Under the pieces are notes generated by a model, which did not search any database, was not told where the DNA came from, and saw only the letters and a program-made list of their open reading frames with translations. Made by a program: the position numbers and the translations under genes. Below are positions 1 to 7,179 of a stretch of DNA of 22,099 bases, one piece after another; positions within the stretch are counted from its first letter, which is position 1; every line of letters begins with the position of its first letter. Origin of the DNA: Patescibacteria group bacterium (GTDB taxonomy: Bacteria > Patescibacteriota > UBA1384); contig JAGOOF010000003.1 of the NCBI GenBank assembly GCA_017992655.1, positions 1 through 22,099 on the forward strand. Reading direction: 5' to 3'.

Positions 1-979
1 TGAGAGCGCGTTCCAAGACAATGGTGGAATCCAAGTGAGCAAAAGCTGTTGCTGGGGCGGGGTCGGTTAAGTCGTCGGCAGGCACATAGATTGCCTGCAC
101 AGAGGTAATGGAGCCTTTGTTGGTGGAGGTGATACGCTCCTGCAAGGCGCCCATTTCTGTAGCGAGCGTGGGTTGGTAGCCTACTGCGGAGGGAATGCGC
201 CCTAAAAGAGCAGAAACCTCGCTCCCCGCTTGTGTAAAGCGGAAAATATTATCGATAAAAAGAAGGATATCACGCCCTTCGTCGCGAAATGCTTCGGCCA
301 TAGTCAGACCAGTTAAGCCAATGCGGGCACGGGCACCGGGCGGTTCGTTCATTTGCCCAAAGACAAGAGCGGTTTTATCAAGCACACCTGACTCCTTCAT
401 TTCGTTGTAAAGGTCGTTTCCTTCGCGCGTTCTCTCTCCTACACCAGCAAACACCGAATAGCCACCATGTTCGCGAGCAATGTTACGAATGAGCTCGGTA
501 ATAACAACTGTTTTTCCTACACCGGCGCCGCCAAACAAGCCAACCTTACCCCCCTTGGTAATTGGTGCGATTAAGTCGATAACCTTAATACCAGTTTCTA
601 GTACTTCTGTTTTTGTCGACTGATCTTTAAACTTTGGTGCAGGGCGATGAATGGGAAGCTTATTTTTTGCCTGAGGGGTAGGTTTATCGTCGATTGCTTC
701 GCCAAGGACATTAAACATTCGCCCTAGAGTATCTTTTCCCACGGGGACAGAAATAGGGGCACCAGTATCTTTTGCCTCTGTGCCACGAGTAAGGCCGTCT
801 GTAGTGCCCATCGCGATAGTGCGGACAATATTGCCGGGTAAGTGTTGTTGCACCTCTAGGATTAGTTTTTGCTTATCGAATTCAACTAAAAGAGCGTTGT
901 AAATTGCAGGTAGCTTGCCTGCTTTAAATTCAACGTCAACTACTACCCCTATAATTTGTGTAACAATGCCATTGTTCAT
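1..979 (-). CDS. atpD: F1Fo ATP synthase subunit beta (C-terminus cut by window edge)
   Basis: Catalytic beta subunit of the F1 headpiece, which makes ATP from ADP and phosphate at the cytoplasmic membrane. The reverse strand encodes about 326 residues starting MNNGIVTQIIGVVVDVEF. The Walker A motif GGAGVGKT, the stretch VGERTREGNDLY and the Walker B region DILLFIDNIFRFTQAG are all readable, followed by SALLGRIPSAVGYQPTL and the start of the C-terminal part (DDLTDPAPAT), where the window ends. The ATG at 979 is preceded by AGAGGAT, a Shine-Dalgarno at normal distance. It follows atpG by a 37-bp gap and is the most distal visible gene of the operon; atpC would be expected outside the window. 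Identity is essentially certain; only the C-terminus is missing. Confidence 0.97.
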   Translation of the reverse strand, partial: MNNGIVTQIIGVVVDVEFKAGKLPAIYNALLVEFDKQKLILEVQQHLPGNIVRTIAMGTTDGLTRGTEAKDTGAPISVPVGKDTLGRMFNVLGEAIDDKPTPQAKNKLPIHRPAPKFKDQSTKTEVLETGIKVIDLIAPITKGGKVGLFGGAGVGKTVVITELIRNIAREHGGYSVFAGVGERTREGNDLYNEMKESGVLDKTALVFGQMNEPPGARARIGLTGLTMAEAFRDEGRDILLFIDNIFRFTQAGSEVSALLGRIPSAVGYQPTLATEMGALQERITSTNKGSITSVQAIYVPADDLTDPAPATAFAHLDSTIVLERAL

Positions 980-1016
980 ATTTTATCCTCTTTCTGCGTG
1001 GTTACATAATTGTTGT

Positions 1017-1940
1017 TTATTGTCCAGATAAAGCAATTCTTCCAGCCGATATTTCTGCTATTTCTTGAGTTATCGCTCCCTGTCTTACTTGGTTAAAGGC
1101 AAAGGTGAGGTCGGTAACAAGCTGATCGCCATTTTCGGTGGCGTTCTTCATAGCAACCATACGCGCGGCGTGTTCAGAGGCACTTGCCTCAAGCATAGCT
1201 TGGTAAATTTGGGCACGTACCGCCAAAAGTGCCAGTGTATCCAAAAGGGCGTACTTGTTCGGCTCAAAAATGTATTGTTCTAGCAAGTTATCGTTGGGTG
1301 GAGTGGTTGTTTGCCTCTCTTCCACTTTATCTTCTTGTACGCTTGCCTCTTTGGTAATGGGGAGGATTTGCTGGTACTTAACCTTTTGTCTTAATGTATT
1401 CACGAAGTCGGTAAAAATTATAGAGACCTTTTTGTATTTACCGCTCTCAAAACAATCGATCATTTGTTTGGTAATGGGACTCGATTGAAAAAAATCGTAC
1501 TCTTCTCCGGTGTAGGCAAAACTGCTTAAAATATTCACGTTTCTTGCAAGTTGTTTGATTTTTTTTGCTCTCTTTCCTACGGTAATAACATCAAACTCCA
1601 CTTCTTTGTTTTTATTAACGTAGTGGTGCGCAAAACGTAAGACGTTTGAATTATAGGAGCCGGCAAGCCCTTTGTCGGAGGCGATAAGCAAGAGAAGTTC
1701 TTTTTTTCCACTGGTAGGTGTGCGAAAAAGGGTGGGTAGTTTGTTGCGCGCTTTACTTTCTGTGGGGTAAAGAAAACTAATCAGGCGCCAGATCTCGTCG
1801 CTAAAGATACGGCTTCGCGTGGTATTTTCTACCGCCTTGCGCATCTTTACCGAGGAAATAAGCTCCAACGCTTTTGTAACCTGTAAGGTGTTTTTTATGG
1901 AGCGAATTCGTCTTCTTAAACCTTTAGTATTGCTTGCCAT
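1017..1940 (-). CDS. atpG: F1Fo ATP synthase subunit gamma
   Basis: Central rotor shaft of F1, coupling c-ring rotation to catalysis in the alpha/beta hexamer. At 307 aa it is slightly longer than the usual 285-295. Both family-conserved coiled-coil ends are present: N-terminal RIRSIKNTLQVTKALELIS with KMRKA, and C-terminal ARMVAMKNATENGDQLV followed by FNQVRQGAITQEIAEISAG. The extra length includes a hydrophilic insertion around residues 198-223 (acidic, then TTTPPNDN). The ATG lies directly after the atpA stop (TAAAATGG) with no Shine-Dalgarno, so translation is probably coupled to atpA. Confidence 0.96.
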   Translation of the reverse strand: MASNTKGLRRRIRSIKNTLQVTKALELISSVKMRKAVENTTRSRIFSDEIWRLISFLYPTESKARNKLPTLFRTPTSGKKELLLLIASDKGLAGSYNSNVLRFAHHYVNKNKEVEFDVITVGKRAKKIKQLARNVNILSSFAYTGEEYDFFQSSPITKQMIDCFESGKYKKVSIIFTDFVNTLRQKVKYQQILPITKEASVQEDKVEERQTTTPPNDNLLEQYIFEPNKYALLDTLALLAVRAQIYQAMLEASASEHAARMVAMKNATENGDQLVTDLTFAFNQVRQGAITQEIAEISAGRIALSGQ

Positions 1941-1941
1941 T

Positions 1942-3426
1942 TTAGATTGCTTTTTTAATTGCTTCTGCTAATTCTTTTTCTGTTTCTTCGCTTAATTCTT
2001 TTTCGTTACGTATTTTTTCTAAGATTTTTTTATTAGCGGTACGTAAGTCAGTAAGAATAATTTTTTGATGTTCGGCGATTTTCTCCACCTCTACTTCGTC
2101 GAGCAAACCATTAACCGCACTGTAAATAACAGCTACTTGCTCCTCGAAGGGGAGTGGTTCGAATTGTGGTTGCTTTAGTATTTCTGTTACTCTTTTTCCT
2201 CGCTCGAGGCGTTTTTTAGTGTTCTCGTCGAGGTCGCTCCCGAATTGCGCAAAGGCGGCAAGTTCACGATATTGGGCGAGGTCGAGGCGCAAACGACCCG
2301 CTACTTTCTTCATTGCTTTAGTTTGTGCACTTCCTCCAACGCGAGAAACAGAAAGACCAATATTAATCGCGGGGCGAATACCTTGGTAAAACAAATCTTC
2401 TTCCAAATAAATCTGCCCATCGGTAATAGAAATAACGTTGGTGGGAATATAGGCAGAAACATCGCCAGCCTGGGTTTCAATAATGGGTAAAGCGGTTAGC
2501 GAGCCACCACCGTGGTCCTTATTAAGCTTGGCAGAGCGCTCTAAAAGGCGTGAATGGAGGTAAAAAACATCACCTGGGTATGCCTCGCGCCCGGGTGGCC
2601 TTTTTAACAAAAGAGATATTTCACGGTATGCCCAAGCGTGCTTACTTAAATCATCGTATACAATAAGAACATCTTTCCCCTGTTCCATAAAATATTCACC
2701 AATAGCACACCCGGCGTAGGGGGCAATAAAGTTCATCGCGGCTGCCTCCGAAGCGCCAGAGGAAACCACGATAGTATGATCCATGGCCCCCTCTTCTTCC
2801 AGTTTTGCCACAAGTTTTGCGACTTTCGATTCCTTTTGTCCAATGGCGACATATACGCAAATTACATCCTTTTGATTAATAATAGTGTCTATCGCAATTG
2901 CTGTTTTGCCGGTTCCCCTGTTGCCAATAATTAATTCGCGTTGGCCACGGCCGATGGGTGTCATGGCATCGATGGCTTTAATGCCGGTTTGCAAGGGGGT
3001 GTTTACTGATTCGCGAGTAATTACCCCGGGCGCAATTTTCTCCACTGGCATAAGCTTCGCCTTGTCGCCTAGTGTAAGAGTTTTGCCATCTATTGCTTCC
3101 CCTAGGGGGTTAACGACACGCCCTACCATCGTGGCGCTTGTTTTGATGTTCATTACCTCGCCTGTTAGTTCTACTTTGTCGCCAACCTTTACCGTTTGCG
3201 CATCGTTAAAAATAATGGCACCCACACTGTCTTCGAGAATGTTGAGGGCCATAGCAAGCTTATCGCCCCCAATAATCACTTTTTCCCCAAAGCGACATTT
3301 GGTAAGGCCAACAATAGTGGCCACCCCATCGGCTACTTCTGTTACCTCCCCTTTTTGTTCCCACTTACTCTCGAGGGGAGTATCTTCGATTTTCTTTTTT
3401 ACTATTTCAATTAACGCGTCTGTCAT
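1942..3426 (-). CDS. atpA: F1Fo ATP synthase subunit alpha
   Basis: Non-catalytic nucleotide-binding subunit of the F1 hexamer. The P-loop reads GNRGTGKT (GDRQTGKT in most homologues), followed by AIDTIINQ. DVLIVYDDLSKHAWAYRE, the alpha-specific LLLKRPPGREAYPGD and ISITDGQIYLE are all intact. I chose the ATG at 3426 (MTDALIEI, 494 aa) because it has AGGAG eight bases upstream. A longer reading frame from a TTG at 3444 would add six residues and run into atpH, and it has no ribosome-binding site. The N-terminus is typical of the family. The gene lies 10 bp after atpH and abuts atpG. Confidence 0.97.
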   Translation of the reverse strand: MTDALIEIVKKKIEDTPLESKWEQKGEVTEVADGVATIVGLTKCRFGEKVIIGGDKLAMALNILEDSVGAIIFNDAQTVKVGDKVELTGEVMNIKTSATMVGRVVNPLGEAIDGKTLTLGDKAKLMPVEKIAPGVITRESVNTPLQTGIKAIDAMTPIGRGQRELIIGNRGTGKTAIAIDTIINQKDVICVYVAIGQKESKVAKLVAKLEEEGAMDHTIVVSSGASEAAAMNFIAPYAGCAIGEYFMEQGKDVLIVYDDLSKHAWAYREISLLLKRPPGREAYPGDVFYLHSRLLERSAKLNKDHGGGSLTALPIIETQAGDVSAYIPTNVISITDGQIYLEEDLFYQGIRPAINIGLSVSRVGGSAQTKAMKKVAGRLRLDLAQYRELAAFAQFGSDLDENTKKRLERGKRVTEILKQPQFEPLPFEEQVAVIYSAVNGLLDEVEVEKIAEHQKIILTDLRTANKKILEKIRNEKELSEETEKELAEAIKKAI

Positions 3427-3436
3427 ATTGTCGCTC

Positions 3437-3820
3437 CTAACCAACGGTTAAAAATGCTTCCTTTATTTTTTCTATATTTTTTCTTATACTTAAGTCTAAT
3501 TCTCTATCTGTTATCTTAACTACCAGCCCTCCGAGTAAGCTTTCATCTACTGTCCACTCATAATGGTGTTTTTTTCCAAGCTTAGCGGTAATCGTTTCAC
3601 GCTCGGTGGGTGAAAGTTGTTTTTGCGAAATAATCTTTATTTGTTCTATATTGCGCGCGTGGCATAGCTCCTTCCTTAAGGCTTCATTGAGAAAACGCTT
3701 GTTTACTTGGCGGTATTTTGTGTTAAGTAAAAACTCTAAACGCGCCAAGATGGTGTCGGCTTGTTTTGGTTTTTCAATAAGTAGTTGGGCGGTTGCCCGC
3801 GCAAGTAGTTTAGCGGTCAT
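3437..3820 (-). CDS. atpH: F1Fo ATP synthase subunit delta (short form)
   Basis: Peripheral-stalk protein that fixes the F1 alpha3beta3 head to subunit b. Only 127 aa compared with about 175-180 in most bacteria, so the N-terminal helical bundle is reduced. The C-terminal part is recognisable (ERETITAKLGKKHHYEWTVDESLLGGLVVKITDRELDLSIRKNIEKI), matching the family's G-G-hydrophobic pattern near the end. It overlaps the end of atpF by 11 bp and precedes atpA, the canonical position for atpH, which supports the call despite weak conservation. The shortening fits a reduced genome (inference). Confidence 0.88.
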   Translation of the reverse strand: MTAKLLARATAQLLIEKPKQADTILARLEFLLNTKYRQVNKRFLNEALRKELCHARNIEQIKIISQKQLSPTERETITAKLGKKHHYEWTVDESLLGGLVVKITDRELDLSIRKNIEKIKEAFLTVG

Positions 3821-4322
3821 CTTTTATTTCTTTAATAATATTGGCAGTAATTTTATCTTTTTCTTTATCGTTAATACTTTCTTGCACTGCCTTTTCGGTA
3901 GCCTGCACAACCAACAGACCAATTTCGCGCGCTAATTCTTTCTTGGTTGCTTTCTTCATAGCTTCGATTTCCTTTTTTGTTGCCATAAGCAATGCAGCGG
4001 TACGCTCTTCTGTGTTTTTCTTGGCAAGAGCAGTTTCTTTTTTTACGCTTTCTTGGCCACGGCTAATAATTGCCTGCGCCTCCTGCTTGGCATCGGCCAT
4101 AGTCTTTTTTATTGTTTCATCGAGATTAATTTTTTCTTGCTCTATTTCTTGCGCTCGTTTTTCGCTTTCTTCAATTCTTTTGCGTCTCTCTTCTAGTATT
4201 TTACCAAGGGGGCCAAAGGCAAACTTGCTTAACAAAAAATAAAGCAACAAAAAGTTTACTAATTGGGCAATTAAAATCTTTAGGTCTATTCCTAACGCTG
4301 CAATACCCGATGGCTCTGCCAT
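3810..4322 (-). CDS. atpF: F1Fo ATP synthase subunit b
   Basis: Peripheral stalk of the ATP synthase. Of 170 aa, residues about 11-33 form one membrane segment (LKILIAQLVNFLLLYFLLSKFAF), followed by GPLGKILEERRKRIEESEKRA and a long charged helix rich in Lys, Glu and Ala that fits the b-subunit dimeric coiled coil. Start at 4322 is supported by AGGAG upstream (TTAGGAGTTATATG). It lies between atpE and atpH, separated from atpE by a perfect hairpin at 4357-4387. Single copy, so a b homodimer is expected. Confidence 0.95.
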   Translation of the reverse strand: MAEPSGIAALGIDLKILIAQLVNFLLLYFLLSKFAFGPLGKILEERRKRIEESEKRAQEIEQEKINLDETIKKTMADAKQEAQAIISRGQESVKKETALAKKNTEERTAALLMATKKEIEAMKKATKKELAREIGLLVVQATEKAVQESINDKEKDKITANIIKEIKDDR

Positions 4323-4356
4323 ATAACTCCTAACGTGTAATTACGTATTTTTGTCG

Positions 4357-4387
4357 GCAATAAAGCCGAACTAGTCGGCTTTATTGC
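4357..4387 (-). promoter_or_regulatory. Perfect 13-bp intergenic hairpin between atpE and atpF
   Basis: Bases 4357-4369 and 4375-4387 are exact reverse complements (arm GCAATAAAGCCGA) around a 5-base loop. On the transcribed (minus) strand the stem is followed by CGACAAAAATACG and not by a T tract, so it is unlikely to be a simple intrinsic terminator. It sits just after the atpE stop and just before the atpF Shine-Dalgarno. An RNA-processing or 3'-end-protecting stem that raises c-subunit output over the rest of the operon is a reasonable inference, since c is needed in many copies per complex. Confidence 0.7.
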
Positions 4388-4393
4388 ATCTTC

Positions 4394-4621
4394 CTATATA
4401 AACTTAATAATCAAGGCAACGACGAGGGCATAAATCGCAATTGCTTCGGCAAAGGCGATTGCCAGGATGAGGTTTGTTTGAATCTTGCTTGCCGCCTCGG
4501 GGTTGCGACCAATTGCTTCCATGGCCTTGGTCGCCATTTTACCAATTGCGATTGCCGGTGCTATACCACCAGCAGTGATTGTGGCGCCAGCGGCAATCAA
4601 CTTTACTGCTTCGATGTCCAT
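4394..4621 (-). CDS. atpE: F1Fo ATP synthase subunit c (proteolipid)
   Basis: Ring subunit that carries the coupling ion through the membrane. It has 75 aa in two transmembrane helices joined by the polar loop GRNPEAASK, which contains the conserved Arg-Asn-Pro that contacts gamma and epsilon. The ion-binding carboxylate is Glu59 in AFAEAIAIY. The first helix has Pro22 at GGIAPAIAIG and no Gln, and Glu59 is followed by Ala and not by Ser/Thr. The sodium-binding signature is therefore absent and proton coupling is inferred. Start ATG at 4621 follows GAGAGGAG. Flanked by hairpins on both sides. Confidence 0.97.
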   Translation of the reverse strand: MDIEAVKLIAAGATITAGGIAPAIAIGKMATKAMEAIGRNPEAASKIQTNLILAIAFAEAIAIYALVVALIIKFI

Positions 4622-4634
4622 TTTACTCCTCTCG

Positions 4635-4657
4635 CAGATATATTAAAAATATATCTG
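4635..4657 (-). promoter_or_regulatory. Small hairpin in the atpE leader
   Basis: CAGATATAT at 4635-4643 and ATATATCTG at 4649-4657 form a perfect 9-bp, AT-rich stem with a 5-base loop. In the transcript it ends a few bases before the atpE Shine-Dalgarno (GAGGAG). It leaves the ribosome site free and could keep it open or mark a processing site. No function is shown; only the inverted repeat is certain. Confidence 0.45.
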
Positions 4658-4679
4658 ATTAATTATTTTATAATTGAAT

Positions 4680-5405
4680 TTATGCATGATGTTGTGTTGC
4701 TACGTGAAAAAATACCAAACTTAACATAGAAAATACCAGCGCTTGTATAAAGCCAACAAACAGTTCTAGGCCGTAGAAGGGGGCGGGGGCAATAAAAGGA
4801 GCAAGACCGGTAATAACGGCAAGTAAAACCTCGCCGGCAAAAACGTTACCAAAAAGACGAAAGGAGAAGGAAATCACTTTGGCGATTTCGGAAATAATCT
4901 CTAGAATACCCATAAAAAAAGTAATGGGACTGGAAAAGTTAATAAACTTTTTAAAATAAGAAAGGTGGAGGTGGGAGGCGCCAAAATATTGCGTGGCACC
5001 AACGGAGACTAGGGCGAGCGCCAGGGTGGTGTTGAGGTCGGCGTTTGTACTGCGAAAAAGCGGAACAAAAACATCTTTATTATTGTGCACTTCGTGAAAA
5101 CCGATAGAGCCAACACCGGGCAAAAGACCGAGCCAGTTGTTAATAATAATAAAAATAAAAAAGGTCGCAACTAAAGGGAGGAATTTAAGGGCTTTTTGGT
5201 TATCACCTGTAATGCTAGTGGCAAGGTTTAAAAGTAGTTCAACGATCCATTCAACAAAATTTTGTTTTTTGGTGGGGAGTGTTTTGGGATTGCGGGCGAG
5301 AAAAAGGAAGAGTACTAATATTAACAAAGAGCCAGCCAAGCCTGTAATAATGGCGTTGGTTAAGGCTGTGCCTGCAATGTGTTCTGCTGCGAGGGATATA
5401 TTCAT
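4680..5405 (-). CDS. atpB: F1Fo ATP synthase subunit a
   Basis: Membrane stator subunit forming the half-channels for ions against the c-ring. 241 aa with five to six hydrophobic helices. The essential arginine is Arg183 in SFSFRLFGNVFAGE, and the last helix has FIQALVFSMLSLVFF, both diagnostic for AtpB. NNWLGLLPGVGS in the middle is also typical. First gene of the operon; the ATG at 5405 has only a weak ribosome site (GAG at distance 9), followed in order by atpE. It ends with the His-rich tail HVATQHHA. Confidence 0.96.
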   Translation of the reverse strand: MNISLAAEHIAGTALTNAIITGLAGSLLILVLFLFLARNPKTLPTKKQNFVEWIVELLLNLATSITGDNQKALKFLPLVATFFIFIIINNWLGLLPGVGSIGFHEVHNNKDVFVPLFRSTNADLNTTLALALVSVGATQYFGASHLHLSYFKKFINFSSPITFFMGILEIISEIAKVISFSFRLFGNVFAGEVLLAVITGLAPFIAPAPFYGLELFVGFIQALVFSMLSLVFFHVATQHHA

Positions 5406-5456
5406 ATTAGTAACTCAACAAAATATAACTGGCGCGAACCCCGTATCACTTTGGAC

Positions 5457-5484
5457 AGTATCACAAAAAAGTACCGAGCGTCAA
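5457..5484 (-). promoter_or_regulatory. Likely promoter of the ATP synthase operon
   Basis: Reading the minus strand, TTGACG (5479-5484) is followed after 16 bases by GATACT (5457-5462), which is preceded by TGT and so forms an extended -10. The start point would be near 5450, giving a leader of about 45 bases before atpB. This is the best sigma-70-like match between atpB and repeat field R1. Confidence 0.5.
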
Positions 5485-5568
5485 CCCTATTTGTTCGGTT
5501 TGTTTTTTAGCTATTGTCTTTTGGCTTGCGCTGATGTTTTTTATACTGTTTGAACGCAGTGAGGGTTT

Positions 5569-5722
5569 TTTACTGTTCGAAGAGTATCCGCCGTAGGCGG
5601 AACGATGAGAACTATTTTCGTAAGTTTCGATACTAACGGTCTTTAGTTCTCGAGATGTGCGCCTCGCTTTGCGTGGCGCAGCTCGCCCCGCCCGACTGGG
5701 CGGGGTTCTCTCGAACAATAAG
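5569..5722. repeat. R1 element 1 (long, GC-rich right arm)
   Basis: Begins with TTTACTGTTCGA-type box and ends TCGAACAATAAG. The left arm keeps two successive G-A/A-G mismatches and then a TCCGCC/GGCGGA stem with a GTA loop. The core between GAGAACTA (5607-5614) and TAGTTCTC (5644-5651) is the standard Y core. The right arm is enlarged by two more hairpins, one with TGCGCC/GGCGCA arms and one with CCCCGCCC/GGGCGGGG arms. Confidence 0.7.
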
Positions 5723-5734
5723 AAGGTGACGGCT

Positions 5735-5795
5735 GGGAGCTTGCCCCGTCCGGCTTCTCGGCGGGGTTCTCGTCGCTCCGCTCCTCGAACGATAA
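5735..5795. repeat. R1 half element with GCTTGCCCCG module
   Basis: GGGAGCTTGCCCCGTCC joined to a right arm ending TCGAACGATAAG. A 40-bp stretch starting at 5733 recurs exactly at 6191-6230. The C4/G4 arms form a hairpin. Confidence 0.6.
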
Positions 5796-5884
5796 GAACA
5801 ATGACCGTTGTCCCCTTTACTGTTCGAGCGGGAGCGAGAACTCCTGCATTAGTTTCAGCACTAGCGATCGATAGTTCTCGGGCA
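5766..5884 (+). repeat. 119-bp perfect direct repeat, copy 1
   Basis: Identical to 5981-6099 (spacing 215 bp), spanning a right arm, a linker, and a left arm with its Y core. Identity ends at a single-base indel in the loop of the next hairpin. Indicates recent duplication or conversion of a whole element junction. Confidence 0.85.
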
Positions 5885-5904
5885 AGTAGCCCTCGAACGA
5901 TAAG
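5816..5904. repeat. R1 element 2
   Basis: From TTTACTGTTCGA to TCGAACGATAAG. Left arm tip GC-GGGA-GC inside tandem G-A; right arm GGGC/GCCC stem with a 5-base loop. Confidence 0.7.
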
Positions 5905-5922
5905 AATGACGACGGTTGCCCC

Positions 5923-6011
5923 TTTACCGTTCGAGCGGAAGCGAGAACTACTTTGTAAGGTGTAACATCAGCGGTCGGTAGTTCTCGTCGCTCCGCTCCT
6001 CGAACGATAAG
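5923..6011. repeat. R1 element 3
   Basis: From TTTACCGTTCGA to TCGAACGATAAG. Left arm tip GC-GGAA-GC; right arm is the form with two successive tandem mismatches and a GCTCCGC tip (GCGGAGC on the other strand). Confidence 0.7.
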
Positions 6012-6099
6012 AACAATGACCGTTGTCCCCTTTACTGTTCGAGCGGGAGCGAGAACTCCTGCATTAGTTTCAGCACTAGCGATCGATAGTTCTCGGGCA
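5981..6099 (+). repeat. 119-bp perfect direct repeat, copy 2
   Basis: Second copy of 5766-5884, identical over its whole length. Confidence 0.85.
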
Positions 6100-6118
6100 G
6101 TAGCCCTCGAACAGTAAA
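6031..6118. repeat. R1 element 4
   Basis: From TTTACTGTTCGA to TCGAACAGTAAA, a well-matched 12-bp terminal inverted repeat. Left tip GC-GGGA-GC, right arm GGGC-AGTA-GCCC. Confidence 0.75.
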
Positions 6119-6138
6119 AAATGACGACGGTTGCCCCC

Positions 6139-6252
6139 CTTACCGTTCGAGCGGAAGCGAGAACTCCCTCGTGAGGACTGGCATCAGCGTCTGGGAGCTT
6201 GCCCCGTCCGGCTTCTCGGCGGGGTTCTCGGGTGGTAACCCTCGAACGATAG
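6139..6252. repeat. R1 element 5 with inserted GCTTGCCCCG module
   Basis: Starts with a CTTACCGTTCGA variant of the terminal box and ends TCGAACGATAG. The 40-bp GC-rich module (6191-6230) replaces the normal TAGTTCTC box on the right of the Y core, then the right arm is GGGT/ACCC with a four-base loop. Confidence 0.65.
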
Positions 6253-6294
6253 GGGTGGCGACCGTGGCGCTTGTTACCGTTTGTATCTTTATTA

Positions 6295-6323
6295 TTGCTT
6301 ATCGGTAGATATTTTTGTACAAT
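6295..6323 (+). promoter_or_regulatory. rsmI promoter (predicted leaderless)
   Basis: TTGCTT (6295-6300), 17-base spacer, TACAAT (6318-6323). The expected start point about 7 bases downstream coincides with the rsmI ATG at 6330, leaving no leader and no Shine-Dalgarno. Confidence 0.6.
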
Positions 6324-6329
6324 GGCGCA

Positions 6330-7010
6330 ATGAATAATAAACCTATTTTATACATCGTCGCTACTCCTATTGGCAATTTGGCGGACATCTCGCTTCGGGC
6401 GCTCGATGCTCTTAAAAACGCCGATGCTATTCTGGCGGAGGACACGCGCGTAAGCGCAAAGCTTCTTGCGCGCTATGGCATAAAAAAACCCGTTTTTTCT
6501 TTGCGCGAAAGATCGGGGGAGAATGTAGCCAAAGGGCTTGTGGATAACTTTTTGGCTGGCAAATGGCATAGCGCCTGTTATTTAACGGACGCAGGTACAC
6601 CGGGAGTCAGTGACCCCGGAGGGCGCTTGGTTTGCTTGGCGCGCGAGGCGGATGTTCAAATAACTCCCCTTCCAGGGCCTTCTGCTCTTACCGCCATAAT
6701 GCAAGTAGCAGGTATTGATTTAAGCAACGGTGTGTTGTTTTTGGGATTTATACCTAAGAAAAAAGGGCGACATACTTTGTTTCTAAAACTAAAAGACGCA
6801 TTGTGGCCGGTTGTAATATTTGAGGACAAACATCGTTTAGTAAAAACCTTGTCCGATTTTAAGGCCATTTGGCCCAGCGCCTATGTGGTGGTAGGGCGCG
6901 AGCTAACAAAAAAATTTGAAGAAATTAAGGCAGATAGTGCGGAGGAAATTATCGCTTGGGCAGAAAAGAGTAGTTTACGTGGCGAATTTACACTATTAGT
7001 ACGCAGGTAG
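6330..7010 (+). CDS. rsmI: 16S rRNA (cytidine1402-2'-O)-methyltransferase RsmI
   Basis: SAM-dependent tetrapyrrole-methylase-fold enzyme that 2'-O-methylates C1402 of 16S rRNA in the decoding centre. 226 aa from the ATG at 6330. Family motifs in order: YIVATPIGNLADISLRAL at the N-terminus, LAEDTRVSAKLL, LTDAGTPGVSDPG (the glycine-rich SAM-binding loop) and PLPGPSALTAIMQVAG, then FLGFIPKKKGR. It lacks the extra C-terminal domain of longer homologues. A frame extending to a TTG at 6315 exists, but that would place the -10 box inside the gene, so ATG 6330 is preferred. Monocistronic, flanked on both sides by repeat fields. Confidence 0.95.
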   Translation: MNNKPILYIVATPIGNLADISLRALDALKNADAILAEDTRVSAKLLARYGIKKPVFSLRERSGENVAKGLVDNFLAGKWHSACYLTDAGTPGVSDPGGRLVCLAREADVQITPLPGPSALTAIMQVAGIDLSNGVLFLGFIPKKKGRHTLFLKLKDALWPVVIFEDKHRLVKTLSDFKAIWPSAYVVVGRELTKKFEEIKADSAEEIIAWAEKSSLRGEFTLLVRR

Positions 7011-7050
7011 TTTTTTATTGTTGGAGTCTTTTCTGTTCGAGGCACGTATT

Positions 7051-7136
7051 TTTACTGTTCGAGGATTAATGTCCGAGAACTATTTCCGTAAGTTGCCATC
7101 CTAACGCGGTAGTTCTCATTTCATTCGAACAGTAAA
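7051..7136. repeat. R2 element 1
   Basis: Terminal boxes TTTACTGTTCGA and TCGAACAGTAAA. Left arm GGAT-TAAT-GTCC; right arm AT-TTC-AT, which reads AT-GAA-AT on the other strand. Y core TTTCCGTAAGTTGCCATC and onwards. Confidence 0.75.
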
Positions 7137-7146
7137 GAGGCCACGG

Positions 7147-7171
7147 ATAGTTCTCTCTTCGTTCGAACAGT
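7147..7171. repeat. R2 half element
   Basis: An isolated right arm, TAGTTCTC to TCGAACAGTA, with a slightly worn tip. Confidence 0.55.
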
Positions 7172-7179
7172 ATTGACTC

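Larger units (their letters stand above)
5544..6252. repeat. Repeat field R1 (noncoding, between atp promoter and rsmI)
   Basis: About 700 bp of imperfect-palindrome elements with no credible gene; open frames here are by-products of the repeats. Five full elements, one half element and one degenerate arm (5544-5564) are tandemly arranged. They share boxes TACTGTTC/GAACAGTA (sometimes TACCGTTC/GAACGATA) and GAGAAC/GTTCTC. R1 differs from R2 by a linker word close to ATGACGACGGTTG between elements and by GC-rich modules carrying GCTTGCCCCG. The field is bounded by the atp operon promoter and the rsmI promoter. Confidence 0.85.

Noticed and set aside
2885..3451. 188-aa plus-strand ORF opposite atpA
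   Set aside because: Shadow of the strongly conserved atpA gene; no start signal and no plausible protein.
5657..5965. 102-aa ORF across R1
   Set aside because: Composed of repeat arms (RRSAPRTIRT and similar), no start signal, and it crosses element boundaries.
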